Assembly (NCBI GenBank): GCA_003222235.1
Contig: QHVD01000042.1
Location: 1-7,866, forward strand
Direction: 5' to 3'
Length of the DNA: 7,866 nucleotides
Source: Gemmatimonadota bacterium
Lineage (GTDB): Bacteria; Gemmatimonadota; Gemmatimonadetes; Gemmatimonadales; GWC2-71-9
Shown: positions 6,544 through 7,866 of the stretch, in pieces
Layout of the letters: the number at the start of each line of letters is the position of its first letter
How positions within the stretch are numbered: the first letter of the stretch is position 1
Made by a program: the position numbers and the translations under genes
The notes under the pieces: generated by a model
Database searches by the model: none
Told to the model about the DNA's origin: nothing
The model's input: the letters and a program-made list of their open reading frames with translations, nothing else

Positions 6544-7613
6544 CGTACGGATTTCGCCATGCCGCCTCGCCGGGCACCGAACGGCGGCTCGAGATCGCCG
6601 CGATGGCGCGCAACATCCGCCTGAGCCGTCTCATTGCAGAGGCACGCGATCGGGGAACTCCGTTCACGGACGAACGTGCCCTCCAGGCGCGCGCCGACGT
6701 CACGCCGCCCGATCTCCAGGAGCGCTTCATCCTGTGGGCGGCACGCCACAGGCTCCTCCCCGAGGCCTACGTCTACGGGCTGGCCTTTGCGGCGCAGGGA
6801 GCAGCGGGACGGCCCTCGTTCCTGCTCGGAAGGGTCTCGCTCACCGGCTCGCGCGCGTACTTCCCGATCTGCTTCGGGGCGAAGACACCCGTCGCCACCC
6901 TCGCCGTCGTGGCGGCGGCGCTCGCCTTGGGCGCAAGGAGGCTCTTCCGCCTGCGCAGGCGTGGCGAGGCGGCGTTTCTGCTCGTCCCCGCGACGGCAAT
7001 CGCGCTCACGGCGATTCACTCGCGGCTGAACATCGGCCACCGCCATCTCCTCGGGCTCTATCCGTTTCTCTACATCTACGCCGGAGCGCTCCCAGGCCAG
7101 CTCAAGAGCGCGGCCGGGCGTGTCGCCGGGCTCTGGGCGCCGCTCGCGATGGTGATCCTCCTCGGTGCGGAGACGATCGCGGCACGGCCCTACTTCATTC
7201 CCTTCTTCAACGTCCTCGCGGGCGGGGCGAGGGGCGGCATGGGGCTGCTCTCCGATTCCAACCTGGACTGGGGGCAAGGGCTTCCCGCTCTCCAGAGGTG
7301 GATGCGCGAGCAGGGAGTCCAGAGAGTGAATCTCTGCTACTTCGGCACCGCAGACCCGGCGGCTTACGGGATCGCGTTCGTACCGCTCCCCGGCACCTAC
7401 CATCTCGGGGTCCCCGGTGCCGGAGAGGCCGGCTATCCTGCTGAGCAGCCCGAGCTTCCCGGGTACGTCGCCATCGGCGCGACCCACTTGCAGGGCGTCT
7501 ACCTCAAGGACGCGTTACGACGATACTACGAGTTCCTCGGGAGGAAGACACCGATCACGGTCCTGGGCGGTGGTGCGATGTACGTCTACTGGGTCGACCG
7601 CTGGGGCGAGTAG
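6516..7613 (+). CDS. C-terminal half of the interrupted GT39-like glycosyltransferase
   Basis: The open frame resumes one codon after the TGA. TTG 6516 could start a 365-residue product, but its only purine-rich stretch (GAGG) is too close. ATG 6603 would give 336 residues and has no clear ribosome site, so independent translation looks poor. The half carries the remaining membrane helices, the F-L-G loop ending in KTP, HRHLL, SNLDWGQ, YFGTADP and a C-terminal domain with GATHLQGVYL, which parallels SATMLQSVYS in the first gene. The C-terminus (ending at TAG 7611-7613) looks intact. It lacks the first loop with the presumed catalytic acids. Confidence 0.6.
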   Translation: MIAWGCIWATYGFRHAASPGTERRLEIAAMARNIRLSRLIAEARDRGTPFTDERALQARADVTPPDLQERFILWAARHRLLPEAYVYGLAFAAQGAAGRPSFLLGRVSLTGSRAYFPICFGAKTPVATLAVVAAALALGARRLFRLRRRGEAAFLLVPATAIALTAIHSRLNIGHRHLLGLYPFLYIYAGALPGQLKSAAGRVAGLWAPLAMVILLGAETIAARPYFIPFFNVLAGGARGGMGLLSDSNLDWGQGLPALQRWMREQGVQRVNLCYFGTADPAAYGIAFVPLPGTYHLGVPGAGEAGYPAEQPELPGYVAIGATHLQGVYLKDALRRYYEFLGRKTPITVLGGGAMYVYWVDRWGE

Positions 7614-7750
7614 GCGGTTCGTGCGCGACGGTCGCCGCGCGCGCCGGCGGAAGAAGTGGCTTCGATTCGGCTGGCGAATCCGCTAGGAGTCCGTCCGGGT
7701 AATCATGGTGAGCGAGGCGAACGAGCCGGGGAGCGAGAGCGGCAAGCGCA

Positions 7751-7804
7751 GCGACGACCGACGAGGTGCGGCGCGCGGGACGCGCGCCGGGTGTTGGTCG
7801 CCGC
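7751..7804. repeat. Long imperfect inverted repeat (hairpin)
   Basis: The outer arms 7751-7759 and 7796-7804 pair at eight of nine positions. The inner arms 7769-7777 and 7781-7789 pair perfectly over nine bases around the loop GGA. Between them a few further pairs (such as 7761 with 7794 and 7762 with 7793) are possible. The whole 54-base unit could fold as one hairpin, as REP/BIME-type intergenic elements do. High GC content raises the chance background, but two nested matching arms are more than usual. Confidence 0.5.
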
Positions 7805-7832
7805 AGGAGGGAGGAGCGAGCAACCATCTGGC

Positions 7833-7852
7833 AGCGCGGCTGCCGCCGCGCT
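7833..7852. repeat. Perfect 8-bp hairpin
   Basis: AGCGCGGC at 7833-7840 and its exact reverse complement at 7845-7852 flank the loop TGCC. A C-run follows and no T-run, so it is not an intrinsic terminator. It may belong to the same structured element as the hairpin 30 bases upstream. Confidence 0.45.
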
Positions 7853-7866
7853 CCCCCGGATCGTTC

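Larger units (their letters stand above)
5742..7613 (+). pseudogene. GT39/ArnT-like membrane glycosyltransferase interrupted by one in-frame TGA
   Basis: Read through one TGA (codon 257), this frame gives a 623-residue protein with every landmark of the family in order: WDETAH (34-39), LNPEHPPL (54-61), KTP (381-383), HRHLL (433-437), SNLDWGQ (506-512) and a YFGTADP motif. Both sides of the TGA lie in the same frame and continue the alignment with the gene ending at 1665, with no sign of lost or gained sequence. The TGA falls in a predicted membrane helix. The simplest explanation is a nonsense mutation or a base-call error. Recoding is the less likely alternative. As read, the acidic catalytic loop and the C-terminal domain would be on separate polypeptides, so the product is probably non-functional unless the stop is bypassed. 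Confidence 0.7.
7614..7866. other. Non-coding 3' flank with no convincing gene
   Basis: After the TAG at 7611-7613 no reading frame on either strand looks like a protein. The 54-codon frame from ATG 7705 runs off the edge, and its translation is a low-complexity Ser/Glu/Gly/Arg mix. The stretch is rich in GAGCGA hexamers (7710, 7731, 7814) and GC-rich inverted repeats. No T-run terminator follows the gene. Confidence 0.6.

Noticed and set aside
5634..7487. 617-codon minus-strand open frame opposite the interrupted gene
   Set aside because: Same shadow effect. The + strand carries clear family motifs across the whole stretch, and the minus translation is low-complexity and charged.
7555..7827. 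90-codon minus-strand frame across the 3' flank
   Set aside because: It overlaps the end of the glycosyltransferase gene, has biased Arg/Ala/Pro composition and crosses the hairpin element. No domain is visible.
7705..7866. Possible gene start at ATG 7705, open to the right edge
   Set aside because: No ribosome site at the right distance, a low-complexity translation, and the frame runs through the inverted repeats.

Overview
The window is very GC-rich bacterial DNA, with G or C at most third codon positions. All genes lie on the + strand and are packed head to tail. The base composition and the gene content (large GT-C-type membrane proteins, bacterial TMTC-like TPR proteins) suit a high-GC environmental lineage such as a deltaproteobacterial, myxobacterial, Binatota or Rokubacteria/Methylomirabilota genome. 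No marker gene is present, so the taxon is an inference and not a call.

The layout is A-B-B'-A'. Gene A (1..1665) is a GT39/ArnT-like integral membrane glycosyltransferase whose first roughly 100 codons lie beyond the left edge. Gene B (1670..3787) starts 4 bases after it and is a multi-pass membrane protein with a C-terminal run of six TPRs, resembling eukaryotic TMTC O-mannosyltransferases. After a 59-base gap comes gene B' (3847..5742), a paralogue of B with five TPRs of a different consensus. Gene A' (5742..7613), a paralogue of A, overlaps B' by one base. A' is cut by a single in-frame TGA at 6510..6512, so it reads as two open halves that together make one complete family member.

The last 253 bases (7614..7866) hold no convincing gene. 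They contain GC-rich inverted repeats, including one long imperfect hairpin, and look like a structured or repetitive intergenic element.

The four proteins probably work at the cytoplasmic membrane. Both families are predicted GT-C enzymes, which normally take sugar from a polyprenyl-phosphate carrier and transfer it on the extracytoplasmic side. The TPR arms of B and B' could bind protein substrates or partners. A protein or envelope glycosylation locus is the most natural reading. The substrate, the sugar and the acceptor cannot be read from the sequence. The most notable points are the mirrored pair of paralogue pairs, the different TPR arms on related membrane modules, and the lone TGA in A' with a hairpin just downstream of it.
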